DNA from: Modicisalibacter xianhensis
GTDB taxonomy: Bacteria > Pseudomonadota > Gammaproteobacteria > Pseudomonadales > Halomonadaceae
Direction of reading: 5' to 3'
Length of the DNA: 64,000 bases
NCBI RefSeq assembly: GCF_900113605.1
Contig: NZ_FOPY01000002.1
Coordinates: forward strand, 186,001-250,000
This document shows positions 48,470 through 57,906 of the stretch, piece after piece (position 1 is the stretch's first letter; each line of letters begins with the position of its first letter). The notes under the pieces were generated by a model. That model was not told the DNA's origin, did no database searches, and was given only the letters and a program-made list of their open reading frames with translations. Position numbers and translations under genes: made by a program.

Positions 48470-49534
48470 CTAGCCGCTACGCCGTAAAAGGTACAACCCC
48501 AGCAGCACACAGCCCAGTGTCGGCGCCAGCACCGCCCACGCCGGCGAGAAGCCGAACACGGTCGAGGCCGGCGCCAGCAGGTCCTGCAGGTACTTGAACG
48601 AGAGCCCCACGATCACGCCGTAGAAGACCCGCGTACCCGCCGCCACGCTGCGTAGCGGACCGAACACGAACGAGGCGGCGACCAGCACCAGCGATGCCAT
48701 GGTCAGCGGCATCAAGACCTTCTGCCAGAAATACAGCAACGGTTGGGTAGCGGCTTGTCCCTGCTCGCGCAGATAGATGGCATAGGCCCACAACTCGCTG
48801 GGTGCCTGGCTGTCGACGTCGCGCAGCAGGCGATTAAGCTGCGCCGGTGTCAGTTGCGTCTCCCAGGTCATGCGATCGCGATGCTCTGCCTCGGTGCGCT
48901 GCGCGAAGAAACGCGTCACATCGGCATCCTCGAGCACCCACCGATCCTCACTCCAGACGGCACGCGCCGCATGCGTGGCTTCGACCAGCCGTTGGCCGTC
49001 GAACTGGTAGCGAGTCAGATCGATGACGGTGTCATCGGCACGAATCGCCCCGAAACGGTAGAAGGTATCACCTTCGCGCTGCCAGCCGCCGCGCTGGGTC
49101 AGCACCGCTCCCTCTCCGGCCATCTGCTCCAGTCGCCAGGCCTCGGCGAACTGCTCGGTACGCGGACTGACGAATTCGGCAATCAGCAAGACGGCCACGA
49201 TCACCAGGCCGATGGGCTTCATCACACCCCACAGGATGCGCGTCAGGGAACGGCCCGCAGCGCGCATCACGGTAAGCTCGTTGCTTGAGGCCATGGCGCC
49301 CAGGCCAATCAGTGCCCCGATCAGCACCGCCACCGGCGCATACTGGTAGAAACGCCAGGGCAGTCGCATCCCCAGGTAGAGCAGTACATCGAACGCACCG
49401 TAGTTGCCTTCGACGTCCTTGAGATCGTTGATGAAGGCAATGACCAGGTCGAGCCCCAACAACACCAGTTGCACCACCACGATGGCAGCCAGCACGTTAC
49501 GGGCAATATAGCGGTCGAGACGATCGATCAACAT
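48470..49534 (-). CDS. lptG: LPS export ABC transporter permease LptG
   Basis: A 354-residue permease of the LptB2FG complex that extracts lipopolysaccharide from the inner membrane. It has three N-terminal helices (LDRYIARNVLAAIVVVQLVLLGLDLV), a periplasmic beta-jellyroll domain (about 130-270), and three C-terminal helices. SSNELTVMRAAGRSL is the conserved coupling segment. It overlaps the lptF stop by 1 bp. Confidence 0.96.
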   Translation of the reverse strand: MLIDRLDRYIARNVLAAIVVVQLVLLGLDLVIAFINDLKDVEGNYGAFDVLLYLGMRLPWRFYQYAPVAVLIGALIGLGAMASSNELTVMRAAGRSLTRILWGVMKPIGLVIVAVLLIAEFVSPRTEQFAEAWRLEQMAGEGAVLTQRGGWQREGDTFYRFGAIRADDTVIDLTRYQFDGQRLVEATHAARAVWSEDRWVLEDADVTRFFAQRTEAEHRDRMTWETQLTPAQLNRLLRDVDSQAPSELWAYAIYLREQGQAATQPLLYFWQKVLMPLTMASLVLVAASFVFGPLRSVAAGTRVFYGVIVGLSFKYLQDLLAPASTVFGFSPAWAVLAPTLGCVLLGLYLLRRSG

Positions 49535-50613
49535 CAGCGTACGCCTCCCAGTTGTGCCCGGCGGGTCATCCAAAGTCCCAGCAACAGATAGCCCACATGG
49601 ATCGGCCACATGCCGACCGTTGCCGGTAGCGCCCCGCTGCCGATCGCGTCCAGCCCGGCCAGCAGCAGGCTGAGGTAGCTGATGTGCAGGAAGATGGCCG
49701 GCAGCAGCTTGGCAAAGCGACCCTGGCGAGGGTTGACCTGGGACAGGGGCAGGGCCAGCAGGGTCAGGATCGGGACCATCAGCGGCAGGCTGATCCGCCA
49801 CTGCAATTGTGCCAAGGCTTCCGGTGTTCCTGACTCGAACAGCGTCGGTGTCGACGCGTACTCGGGATCGTCGAGCTCGCTACTCTCGGCAGCCCGTGAC
49901 AGGCGCACCGCATAGGTGTCGAACTCCAGACGCTCGGCCACGGCGCGCCCGGGGTCGACGCTGTAGCGTTCGCCGTCGGCCAGCACCAGAAAGCGACTGC
50001 CGGTCTCTTCATCGACGGTCTGGTAGCCGCTAGTGGCGCGCGTCACCACCGTTTGTGGCGTGCCATCGTCGCGCCGCTGGCGTTCGCTGATGAACACACC
50101 CTGCATGCGGCTCTGATCGTCGTTGAGGCCTTCGGTGTAGGCCGTGCGTCCGCTGCCGATATCCTGGAAACGCCCCGGCGCGAGTGCCGAGAAATCCAAT
50201 CGGCTCTGCTGCTCCTCGAGCAGGACCTCGTTGTGAAGCGCCCCGGCCGGCGTCAGCCATAGGCTGCACAGTGCCACCAGAATCGCCACCAGCACGGCCG
50301 GCAGCATCGTCACCTGCAAGAGCCGGTTGGGGCTGGTGCCGCAGGCAATGAGCACCGTGATCTCGCTGTTGAGGTAGAGCTGGCCGTAGGCCAGCAGGAT
50401 ACCGAGAAAGAATGCCAGCGGCAGGATCAACTCCAGGAAGCCCGGCAGGTGATAGAGCATCAGGGTGCCGAGGATGCTGGCCGGAATATCGCCTTCGGCG
50501 GCGTTGGAAAAATAGCGGATGAAGCGACTTCCCATGATCACCAGCAACAGCACGCCGGCAACGGCGGCCATGGTGACCAGGATTTCGCGTGTCAGGTAAC
50601 GAAAGATGAGCAA
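49534..50613 (-). CDS. lptF: LPS export ABC transporter permease LptF
   Basis: A 359-residue partner of LptG with the same six-helix plus jellyroll layout. The opening IFRYLTREILVTMAAVAGVLLL and coupling segment NSEITVLIACGTSPNRLL are typical. I place the start at TTG 50613 (MLIFRYLTREIL) because GGGAGAC lies just upstream and the family begins here. The ATG at 50649 would add 12 unconserved residues. It is divergent from pepA, the standard arrangement. Confidence 0.94.
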   Translation of the reverse strand: MLIFRYLTREILVTMAAVAGVLLLVIMGSRFIRYFSNAAEGDIPASILGTLMLYHLPGFLELILPLAFFLGILLAYGQLYLNSEITVLIACGTSPNRLLQVTMLPAVLVAILVALCSLWLTPAGALHNEVLLEEQQSRLDFSALAPGRFQDIGSGRTAYTEGLNDDQSRMQGVFISERQRRDDGTPQTVVTRATSGYQTVDEETGSRFLVLADGERYSVDPGRAVAERLEFDTYAVRLSRAAESSELDDPEYASTPTLFESGTPEALAQLQWRISLPLMVPILTLLALPLSQVNPRQGRFAKLLPAIFLHISYLSLLLAGLDAIGSGALPATVGMWPIHVGYLLLGLWMTRRAQLGGVR

Positions 50614-50788
50614 AGCGGTCTCCCGATGTGGCTGGCTCACGCATCGCACTTCGACAATGCCCGTTGCCGAAGCGGTATGCCCTTCCTTGAACGTGCCAGG
50701 TGCCGGTCATGGCCCATGCAATGGCGCGCGCCTTTGCGTACACTGGGGAAAGTTCGGCCTTGTGCCGGCATTATCCAGATTCCCCAGA

Positions 50789-50848
50789 CCCTTGTCTCGT
50801 CAAGAGACCCCTGTCCTGTGGAGAAGACCTTTGTCCAGTGGAGACGAC
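50789..50848 (+). repeat. Three tandem imperfect 20-bp repeats abutting the pepA start codon
   Basis: Units 50789-50808, 50809-50828 and 50829-50848 are contiguous and each exactly 20 bp. They share TGTC near the left, GT in the middle and AGA.GAC at the right end, so each has a GTC...GAC mini-dyad. The last unit contains the pepA ribosome-binding site (GGAG) and ends at the base before ATG. Confidence 0.75.
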
Positions 50849-52363
50849 ATGGAATTTCCTGTTCTCACCGTCAATCCGGCCAAGGTCGAGACGGCCTGCT
50901 TCGTGGTCCCGGTGTTCAAGGAGGGTGACCTGCTACCGGCAGCGGCCAAGCTCGACGACGCCAGTGAACGATTGATCGGTCAACTGATCGAGCGTGGCGA
51001 TTTCGACCCGGCTCTCGGTAACGTGCAGTTGATTCCCTTTGCCCCGGGGCTCGCTGCCGAGCGCCTGCTACTGGTCGGGCTTGGCGATCGCGCGAAGTGC
51101 AACGAAGGAAATTTCCGCAAGGCGCTCGACGCCACCTTCCCGGTACTGGCCCGGCTGCCGGTGGACGAGGCCGTGGTCGCCTTCGGCGACGTGCCGGTGC
51201 CCGAACGCGACGCAGCCTGGAAGGCTCGCATGATTGCCGAAGCCACCCTGCGCGCCATGTATCGTTTCGATACCTTCAAGTCCGAGCCAGCCCCTACCCC
51301 GCGTCTGGAGCGTCTCGGCCTGCTGGTCAGTGATAACGCCGAGTCCCCGACCAGCGAGCAGGGAGCGCGCATCGGCAATGCGCTCGGTCATGGCATCAAC
51401 TACGCTCGCACCCTCGGTAACCTGCCCGGCAATGTCTGCACCCCCCGCTACCTGGCCGATCAGGCCGTGCAACTGGGCCGCGATTCCGAAGGCAGCCTGT
51501 CCGTGGACATTCTCGACGAGGAAGCGCTCGAAGCGCTGGGTGCGCGCACGCTACTTTCGGTCGGCCGCGGTAGCGCCGAGCCCTCGCGCCTGATCGTCAT
51601 GCACTACCGGGGCGCCGAAAGCGACGACGAGGCGCCCCATGTGCTGGTCGGCAAGGGCATTACCTTCGACACCGGCGGCATCTCGCTCAAGCCCGGCGCC
51701 GACATGGACGAAATGAAGTTCGACATGTGCGGCGCGGCCAGCGTGTTCGGCACCATGAAGGCCGTGCTGGATATCAAGCCCAAGCTCAACGTGATCGGTA
51801 TCGTTGCCGCTGCCGAGAACATGCCTGATGGGCACGCCACCAAGCCCGGCGACATCATCAAGACTCTCAAGGGCCTGACGGTCGAGGTACTCAACACCGA
51901 TGCCGAAGGCCGCCTGGCACTGTGCGACGCCCTGACCTACGCCGAGCGCTTCGAGCCGGCCAGTGTGGTCGATATCGCCACCCTGACCGGCGCCTGTGTG
52001 ATCGCCCTCGGCGCACACGCTACCGGCCTGTTCTCCAATGACGACGACTTGGCATTGAGCTTGCTGGATGCGGGTGAGACGGCTTGGGACCGCGCCTGGC
52101 ACATGCCGCTGTGGGACGAGTATCAGAGCCAGCTGGATTCCAATTTCGCCGACATGGCCAATATCGGCGGCCGCCCTGCGGGGTCGATCACGGCGGCGTG
52201 CTATTTGTCACGCTTCGCCGACACGTACCCCTGGGCACACCTCGATATCGCCGGCACAGCCTGGCTCTCCGGCAAGCAAAAAGGTGCCAGCGGCCGCCCG
52301 GTAGGCCTGCTGACCCAGTATCTGCTGGATCGCGAGGAGGATGCCCGGGACATCGCCGAGTAA
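50849..52363 (+). CDS. pepA: Leucyl aminopeptidase (M17)
   Basis: A 504-residue di-zinc aminopeptidase. Metal and catalytic motifs include GKGITFDTGGISLKPGADMDEMKFDM, NTDAEGRLALCDAL and the N-terminal macro-like domain. PepA also binds DNA in some bacteria (Xer recombination, carAB control). The start at 50849 has GGAG five bases upstream; longer frames overlap the divergent lptF. holC and valS follow in the usual order. Confidence 0.97.
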   Translation: MEFPVLTVNPAKVETACFVVPVFKEGDLLPAAAKLDDASERLIGQLIERGDFDPALGNVQLIPFAPGLAAERLLLVGLGDRAKCNEGNFRKALDATFPVLARLPVDEAVVAFGDVPVPERDAAWKARMIAEATLRAMYRFDTFKSEPAPTPRLERLGLLVSDNAESPTSEQGARIGNALGHGINYARTLGNLPGNVCTPRYLADQAVQLGRDSEGSLSVDILDEEALEALGARTLLSVGRGSAEPSRLIVMHYRGAESDDEAPHVLVGKGITFDTGGISLKPGADMDEMKFDMCGAASVFGTMKAVLDIKPKLNVIGIVAAAENMPDGHATKPGDIIKTLKGLTVEVLNTDAEGRLALCDALTYAERFEPASVVDIATLTGACVIALGAHATGLFSNDDDLALSLLDAGETAWDRAWHMPLWDEYQSQLDSNFADMANIGGRPAGSITAACYLSRFADTYPWAHLDIAGTAWLSGKQKGASGRPVGLLTQYLLDREEDARDIAE

Positions 52364-52399
52364 CTCGGCTCGTGATTGACTGCGCTTGATACCGGCGTT

Positions 52400-52457
52400 G
52401 AAATCCGCCATGGAGCGTCCATTGCTACCCGGCAACGACGTTCCATCGGCGGATTTC
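52400..52457. repeat. Long stem-loop in the pepA-holC gap
   Basis: GAAATCCGCC (52400-52409) pairs perfectly with GGCGGATTTC (52448-52457). The stem continues inward as ATGGA/TCCAT and CGTC/GACG with single-base interruptions, so about 19 pairs close a loop of 17 nt. No U-tract follows. It may be a terminator variant, an mRNA-stabilising element or a small dispersed repeat. Confidence 0.6.
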
Positions 52458-52533
52458 GTCTTGCAAGCCAAGGGCTTCAAACTGCCTTGGCACACTGCCT
52501 GGCCAAGTGCAGCGAGTCTTCGGATAGTGCTTC

Positions 52534-52959
52534 ATGACCCAGATTGATTTCTATATCCTGCCTGACACCTCGCTCGAGGCACGGCTCGATTTCGCCTGCC
52601 GCCTGACCGAGACCATCTTTCGCAAGGGCTACCGCCTCCATGTCCACGTGGCCGACGAGGCACTGGCCAGGCAGTTCGACGACCAGTTGTGGCGTTTTCG
52701 TCCTGACAGCTACGTGCCGCACGCCATCGTGGGCGACGAGCACACCCCCGTCCCGGTCACCATCGACTGGCGTGAGCCGCCCGAGCCCGGCATCGAGGCG
52801 ATGCTCAACCTGCATCCCGAGATTCCCGAGTGGTTTTCCCGCTTCGAGCGCGTTGCGGAAATCATCAACCAGAATCAGGACGTGCTGACCGCCAAGCGCG
52901 AATGCTGGCAGACCTACAAGCGCCGCGGCTATCCGGTCAAGGCCCACAATATCGGCTGA
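52534..52959 (+). CDS. holC: DNA polymerase III subunit chi
   Basis: A 141-residue clamp-loader accessory protein that binds SSB. Family features are the N-terminal MTQIDFYIL, the segment [23 protein letters not shown], the basic/aromatic stretch [14 protein letters not shown], and the C-terminal [12 protein letters not shown]. It lies between pepA and valS as in most gammaproteobacteria, 170 bp after pepA, with a long stem-loop in the gap. Confidence 0.95.
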   Translation: MTQIDFYILPDTSLEARLDFACRLTETIFRKGYRLHVHVADEALARQFDDQLWRFRPDSYVPHAIVGDEHTPVPVTIDWREPPEPGIEAMLNLHPEIPEWFSRFERVAEIINQNQDVLTAKRECWQTYKRRGYPVKAHNIG

Positions 52960-53014
52960 GCCGCCTACCCCCGGAGTGCATCCGCGGCTTCATGACGCTG
53001 GCGTTCCTCGGCGG

Positions 53015-53020
53015 TATAAT
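53015..53020 (+). promoter_or_regulatory. -10 element (TATAAT) for valS
   Basis: A consensus TATAAT lies 100 bp before the valS ATG. A weak -35 (ATGACG, 52992-52997) is 17 bp upstream. The implied leader is about 94 nt. Confidence 0.55.
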
Positions 53021-53120
53021 CGACGCCATTTTCAACGCGTTTGCACTCGTCTTGCCGTTGCACGCAACCTGGCGAAAGACCTGCGCAAACTCGCCATCCC
53101 GCTTGCAGAGCCTCGAGTCC

Positions 53121-55970
53121 ATGGAAAAGACCTACCAACCCGAACAGATCGAAACCCGCTGGTACCAGCGCTGGGAAGCGGACAATCGCTTCGCACCTTC
53201 CGGCCAGGGCGAGCCCTTCTCGATCATGATTCCGCCGCCCAATGTCACCGGCAGCCTGCACATGGGGCATGCGTTCCAGGACACCATCATGGATACGCTG
53301 ATCCGCTGGCGGCGCATGCAGCAGCGCAACACGCTGTGGCAGGTGGGCACCGACCATGCGGGGATCGCCACGCAGATGCTGGTCGAGCGCAAGCTGGCCG
53401 CCGAGACCGGCCAATCGCGTCATGACCTGGGCCGTGAGGCGTTCATCGACAAGGTCTGGGAGTGGAAAGCCGAGTCCGGCGGCCACATCACCCGCCAGCT
53501 TCGCCGCATGGGTGCCAGCGTCGACTGGAGCCGCGAACGCTTCACCATGGACGACGGATTCTACAAGGCGGTGCAGGAAGTCTTCGTGCGCCTGTTCGAT
53601 GAAGGCCTGATCTACCGCGGCAAGCGCCTGGTCAACTGGGACCCCACCCTGCATACCGCCATTTCCGACCTGGAGGTGGAGAACCGCGAGCAGCAGGGCC
53701 AGTTCTGGCATTTCCGCTACCCGCTGGCCGACGGCGTCACCACCGACGACGGCAAGGACTATCTGGTGGTCGCCACCACCCGCCCCGAGACCCTGCTCGG
53801 CGATACCGGCGTGGCAGTCAATCCCGAGGATCCGCGCTACGCCTCGCTGATCGGCAAGTTCATCGAACTGCCGCTGGTCGGCCGGCGCATTCCGGTCGTC
53901 GCCGACGAGCACGCCGACATGGACAAGGGCTCGGGTTGCGTGAAGATCACCCCGGCTCACGACTTCAACGACTACGAGGTCGGCAAGCGTCAGGGGCATG
54001 TACTGATCAACGTCTTCTCGCGTGATGCCCAGATTCTCGAGCGTGCCGAGATCTTCGACCTGCAGGGCCGGCCGCTCCCCGACGAGGACGACAGCCTGCC
54101 GGCAGCCTATGCGGGGCTGGACCGTTTTGCCGCGCGCGACAAGATCGTCGCCGACATGGACGCCCTGGGCCTGCTCGAGACGGTCGAGACCGTCAACAAC
54201 ACCCTGCCCTATGGCGACCGCTCCGGCGATGTCATCGAGCCGCTGCTCACTGATCAGTGGTTCGTCGCCGTGGAGAGCCTGGCCAAGCCGGCCATTGCCG
54301 CCGTGGAAAACGGCGACATCCAGTTCGTGCCCAAGAACTACGAGAACATGTACTTCGCCTGGATGCGTGACCTGCAGGACTGGTGCATCTCGCGCCAGCT
54401 GTGGTGGGGGCACCGCATCCCGGCGTGGTACGACCCGCAGGGCAACGTCTACGTCGCGCGCAGCGAGGCCGAGGCCCGCGAGAAATACGCGCTCAAGCCG
54501 GATACCGTGCTGACCCAGGACGAGGACGTGCTCGATACCTGGTTCAGCTCCGGGCTGTGGACCTTCGGCACCCTGGGCTGGCCCCAAGAGACGCCGGAAC
54601 TCGAGACGTTCCACCCGTCGAGCGTGCTGGTCACCGGCTTCGACATCATCTTCTTCTGGGTCGCGCGCATGATCATGATGACCCTGAAGTTCACTGGCGA
54701 GGTGCCGTTCAAGACCGTCTACGTTCATGGCCTGGTTCGCGATGGGCAGGGCCAGAAGATGTCCAAGTCCAAGGGCAACGTGCTCGACCCCATCGACCTG
54801 ATCGACGGGATCGACCTGGAAACGCTGGTCGACAAGCGCACCGGCAACATGATGCAGCCGCAGAAGGCCAAGGCCATCGCCAAGGCCACGCGCAGTGAAT
54901 TCCCCGAAGGCATCGAGCCGCACGGTACCGACGCGCTGCGCTACACCTTCCTGTCGCTGGCCTCGACCGGGCGCGACGTCAAGTTCGACATGGGCCGCCT
55001 CGACGGCTTCCGCAACTTCTGCAACAAGCTGTGGAACGCCTCGCGCTATGTGCTGATGAATACCGAGGGCGAGGACGTCGGCGTGGATAACGGCGACGTC
55101 GAGCTGTCACTGGCCGATCGCTGGATCGTCTCGCGACTGCAGCAGACCGAGACCCAGGTGAGCAAGGCGCTCGAGGAGTATCGCTTCGACCATGCCTCGC
55201 AGGCGCTCTACGAGTTCGTGTGGAACGAGTATTGCGATTGGTACCTGGAGCTCTCCAAGCCGGTGCTATGGGACGACAACGCCTCGCCGGTCGCCAAGCG
55301 CGGCACACGCCGCACACTGGTGCGCGTGCTCGAGGCGATCCTGCGCCTGGCGCACCCGATGATACCCTACATCACTGAGGAGATCTGGCAGCGCGCGGCC
55401 CCGCTGGCCGGCAAGGCGCGTGGCGATGGCAGCGCGTCGATCATGAACCAGCCCTGGCCGCAGCCAGAATCCGGCAAGATCGACGAGCAGGCCGAGCGCG
55501 ACATCGAGTGGCTCAAGGGGGTGATCGTCGCCGTGCGCAACGTGCGCGCCGAAATGAACATCGCCCCCGGCAAGCCCCTCGACGTGCTGCTGACCAAGGG
55601 CAGCGACGCCGATCGCCAGCGCCTGGAGAAGAACCGGCCCTTCCTCGCCAAGCTGGCCAAGCTGTCCAGCGCCGAGTGGCTCACCGATCCCGCCGAAGCC
55701 CCGCTGTCCGCCACCCAACTGGTCGGCGAGATGGAAGTGCTGGTACCGATGGCCGACCTGATCGACAAGGACGCCGAACTGGCTCGCCTGGCCAAGGAAC
55801 TTGACAAGCAGGACAAGTTCATTGCCGGTATCGAGCGCAAGCTCGGCAATGACGGCTTCGTCGCCAAGGCCCCGGCCGAAGTGGTCGAGAAGGAACGTGC
55901 CAAGCTGGCCGACGCCCAGGCCAGTCGAGCCGTGCTTGCCGAGCAGCGCGAAAAGATTGCTGCCCTGTAA
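53121..55970 (+). CDS. valS: Valine-tRNA ligase
   Basis: A 949-residue class I synthetase, close to the E. coli length. The HIGH-type motif is [15 protein letters not shown] near residue 41 and the KMSKS motif is [14 protein letters not shown] near 552. The editing (CP1) domain contains [20 protein letters not shown]-terminal coiled coil ([19 protein letters not shown]...) is typical of ValRS. The ATG at 53121 opens [18 protein letters not shown]; longer frames overlap holC. Confidence 0.98.
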   Translation: MEKTYQPEQIETRWYQRWEADNRFAPSGQGEPFSIMIPPPNVTGSLHMGHAFQDTIMDTLIRWRRMQQRNTLWQVGTDHAGIATQMLVERKLAAETGQSRHDLGREAFIDKVWEWKAESGGHITRQLRRMGASVDWSRERFTMDDGFYKAVQEVFVRLFDEGLIYRGKRLVNWDPTLHTAISDLEVENREQQGQFWHFRYPLADGVTTDDGKDYLVVATTRPETLLGDTGVAVNPEDPRYASLIGKFIELPLVGRRIPVVADEHADMDKGSGCVKITPAHDFNDYEVGKRQGHVLINVFSRDAQILERAEIFDLQGRPLPDEDDSLPAAYAGLDRFAARDKIVADMDALGLLETVETVNNTLPYGDRSGDVIEPLLTDQWFVAVESLAKPAIAAVENGDIQFVPKNYENMYFAWMRDLQDWCISRQLWWGHRIPAWYDPQGNVYVARSEAEAREKYALKPDTVLTQDEDVLDTWFSSGLWTFGTLGWPQETPELETFHPSSVLVTGFDIIFFWVARMIMMTLKFTGEVPFKTVYVHGLVRDGQGQKMSKSKGNVLDPIDLIDGIDLETLVDKRTGNMMQPQKAKAIAKATRSEFPEGIEPHGTDALRYTFLSLASTGRDVKFDMGRLDGFRNFCNKLWNASRYVLMNTEGEDVGVDNGDVELSLADRWIVSRLQQTETQVSKALEEYRFDHASQALYEFVWNEYCDWYLELSKPVLWDDNASPVAKRGTRRTLVRVLEAILRLAHPMIPYITEEIWQRAAPLAGKARGDGSASIMNQPWPQPESGKIDEQAERDIEWLKGVIVAVRNVRAEMNIAPGKPLDVLLTKGSDADRQRLEKNRPFLAKLAKLSSAEWLTDPAEAPLSATQLVGEMEVLVPMADLIDKDAELARLAKELDKQDKFIAGIERKLGNDGFVAKAPAEVVEKERAKLADAQASRAVLAEQREKIAAL

Positions 55971-56001
55971 TTGGTTTCGCGCTTGGCAGTGCATTGACGA
56001 C

Positions 56002-56034
56002 AAGGGCCGGACATCGACTGTCCGGCCCTTCTTC
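56002..56034 (+). terminator. Intrinsic terminator after valS
   Basis: A perfect 12-bp stem (AAGGGCCGGACA / TGTCCGGCCCTT, 56002-56030) with a 5-nt loop is followed by CTTCTT. It lies between valS and the convergent GGDEF gene. Confidence 0.88.
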
Positions 56035-56087
56035 TGGCGTTCTTGTGACGCGCCTCGCTCGGCCTTGGCTATCGCGGGGCAGTGGGC

Positions 56088-57254
56088 TCAGCCAAAGCGC
56101 GACACCCCCTGCATCCGTACCGGCAACGGGTTCTCCGGTAACGGATCCTCCTTGTTGGGCGATACCACCGGGCGATCCTTGGCCACGATACGATCGCGCC
56201 CCGTGCGTTTGGCCCGGTAGAGGCGCTGATCGGCCAGGACAATCAAACCGTTGAGATCCTCGGCCTGGCTCGAGACGGCCACGCCGACGCTGACGCTCAT
56301 GGACAGGGTCAGGCCGTTCGCGGCGGCATAGGGATTCTCGCGCACCAGTGCCGCAAGACGTTCAGCCACGCCCACGGCATCGTTCAGTGTCATGCTGTTG
56401 AGCACCACCATGAACTCCTCGCCACCGTAACGCCCCAGGACGTCCTCTTCACGCAATCCCAGGCGCAGACATTCGGACAGATGGCACAGGGCGCGGTCGC
56501 CCACGTCGTGGCCATACTCGTCATTGATGCGCTTGAAGTAGTCGATATCGATCATCAGCATGGCGAAAGTACGATCGCCCTGCGCCATCTGCTCCGCCGC
56601 CTTGAGGACAGCACGCCGATTGTAGACGCCAGTCAGTGCGTCATGGGTCGCTTCCCGGCGATAGCTACGCTCCAGGCGCTCGGTCACGCCCTCCAGGCCG
56701 GTCAGGATGACGGCGAACAGCACACTGACCAGCAGCAGGTTGGCCATCAGCACCAGATCGGGCACCAGCGATCCGTGATGCCAGTCGTTGGTACGATCGC
56801 CGAGTTCGATGACCTGCAGCGCCGTCAGGGTCAGGATCGACAGACTGATGCCGAGCTTGGCCACCGGCGACATGGCGCTGATATAGATGATCAGCAGAAT
56901 GACCGAAAAGTAGAGTTCGAAGCCGACACCGGCACCATAGGCATCGAGGGACTCGAGCATGTGCCAGGTCATGCCCGCCAATACCAGGCTCACCCCCGCG
57001 GTCATGTATCCGCGTCGATGCAGCTCCCGCGCCATCAGTACACTGCCCAGGCCAATCAGGGTAATGGCCAGCAAGTGCACGTTGCCCAGTAACCAGAACA
57101 TGGGCAACAACGCCAGCACATAGGTCACCGTGGCGATGACATACAGTCGGGACAGGGTATGGAAATAACGCTGCTGTTCGGGAGGTAGAGGACAAGCGGG
57201 GAACATGAACGAACGCCACTTGTCCGGTATCTTTCGAGAGTTGCAAGCAACCAT
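56088..57254 (-). CDS. Membrane-bound diguanylate cyclase (GGDEF)
   Basis: A 388-residue protein. Six predicted helices span about residues 35-195 and a C-terminal GGDEF domain spans about 205-370. The active-site motif is RYGGEEF and an RxxD inhibitory site (REED) lies five residues before it, so the enzyme should make c-di-GMP under product control. The sensor region is not a domain I can name. GGAGAAAGGG upstream supports the ATG at 57254. A second protein of the same architecture lies 0.65 kb upstream on the same strand. Confidence 0.92.
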   Translation of the reverse strand: MVACNSRKIPDKWRSFMFPACPLPPEQQRYFHTLSRLYVIATVTYVLALLPMFWLLGNVHLLAITLIGLGSVLMARELHRRGYMTAGVSLVLAGMTWHMLESLDAYGAGVGFELYFSVILLIIYISAMSPVAKLGISLSILTLTALQVIELGDRTNDWHHGSLVPDLVLMANLLLVSVLFAVILTGLEGVTERLERSYRREATHDALTGVYNRRAVLKAAEQMAQGDRTFAMLMIDIDYFKRINDEYGHDVGDRALCHLSECLRLGLREEDVLGRYGGEEFMVVLNSMTLNDAVGVAERLAALVRENPYAAANGLTLSMSVSVGVAVSSQAEDLNGLIVLADQRLYRAKRTGRDRIVAKDRPVVSPNKEDPLPENPLPVRMQGVSRFG

Positions 57255-57405
57255 GAATTCCCTTTCTCCTTCCGCCGCCAGGCTGGCAGCGAAACGTTCT
57301 TATCGACGGCGTTGGCGACACTTCACCACCCCACCAACCCGACCCATGGATTGATCCAGTTCCAAGGTGCCTTGCTTCGATAATATCGCTGTTGCGGTTT
57401 ACGCC

Positions 57406-57879
57406 TTATCCTTGGCGCTTGAAACCACCCAACACGTGACCGTCGCGACCCATCAGGACCAGACGATCATGATCGAGAAGATAACGATAGGCTTGCGACA
57501 GCATATCGGCGACCTGGGACGACTGAGGTAGGCCGGGGCAGGCCATGCGGGTCGTCGCCAAATCCGAGATCGCTATTCGTCTTCCATCGCCTAGCGTAGC
57601 CTCTCCTCTCAAAGTATTACAGCCGTCACTACCAGCAAGCTGCAATATTTTACCTTTTGGTAACAAAGAGAAATGCGCCTTGCGCTCGCCTTGCCACCAT
57701 ACATCGGTCCCTAGCAGGACCAGCTCCCAGCGCGCGCCTACCAGGGGAGATTCGGCAATATCGGCATTAGATGACACATCCAGCGTGGGGGCTGAAGTCG
57801 CACATCCCCCCATCAGCAACATCATGCCTGCCACCAACCAGTAAGGTCCGATGACCCGACGAATCTCCAGTAATTTCAT
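57406..57879 (-). CDS. META-domain (HslJ-like) lipoprotein
   Basis: A 157-residue protein with a lipoprotein signal peptide (lipobox LMGGC, cysteine near 26). The META domain has LVGARWELVLLG, GSDGCNTLRGEATL and TTRMACP, the usual cysteine-containing core of HslJ/META proteins. It is an envelope protein of unclear role; E. coli HslJ is linked with novobiocin resistance. The coding sequence is visibly richer in A/T than its neighbours. It lies 27 bp downstream of the second GGDEF gene, likely in its transcript. Confidence 0.88.
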   Translation of the reverse strand: MKLLEIRRVIGPYWLVAGMMLLMGGCATSAPTLDVSSNADIAESPLVGARWELVLLGTDVWWQGERKAHFSLLPKGKILQLAGSDGCNTLRGEATLGDGRRIAISDLATTRMACPGLPQSSQVADMLSQAYRYLLDHDRLVLMGRDGHVLGGFKRQG

Positions 57880-57906
57880 AGCCGCCTTCGATACTCCATG
57901 CCAGTT

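Noticed and set aside
52965-54923. 652-residue open frame on the minus strand opposite valS
   Set aside because: A shadow of the valS reading frame with the same His/Gln/Val-rich pattern; no ribosome-binding site or recognisable domain.
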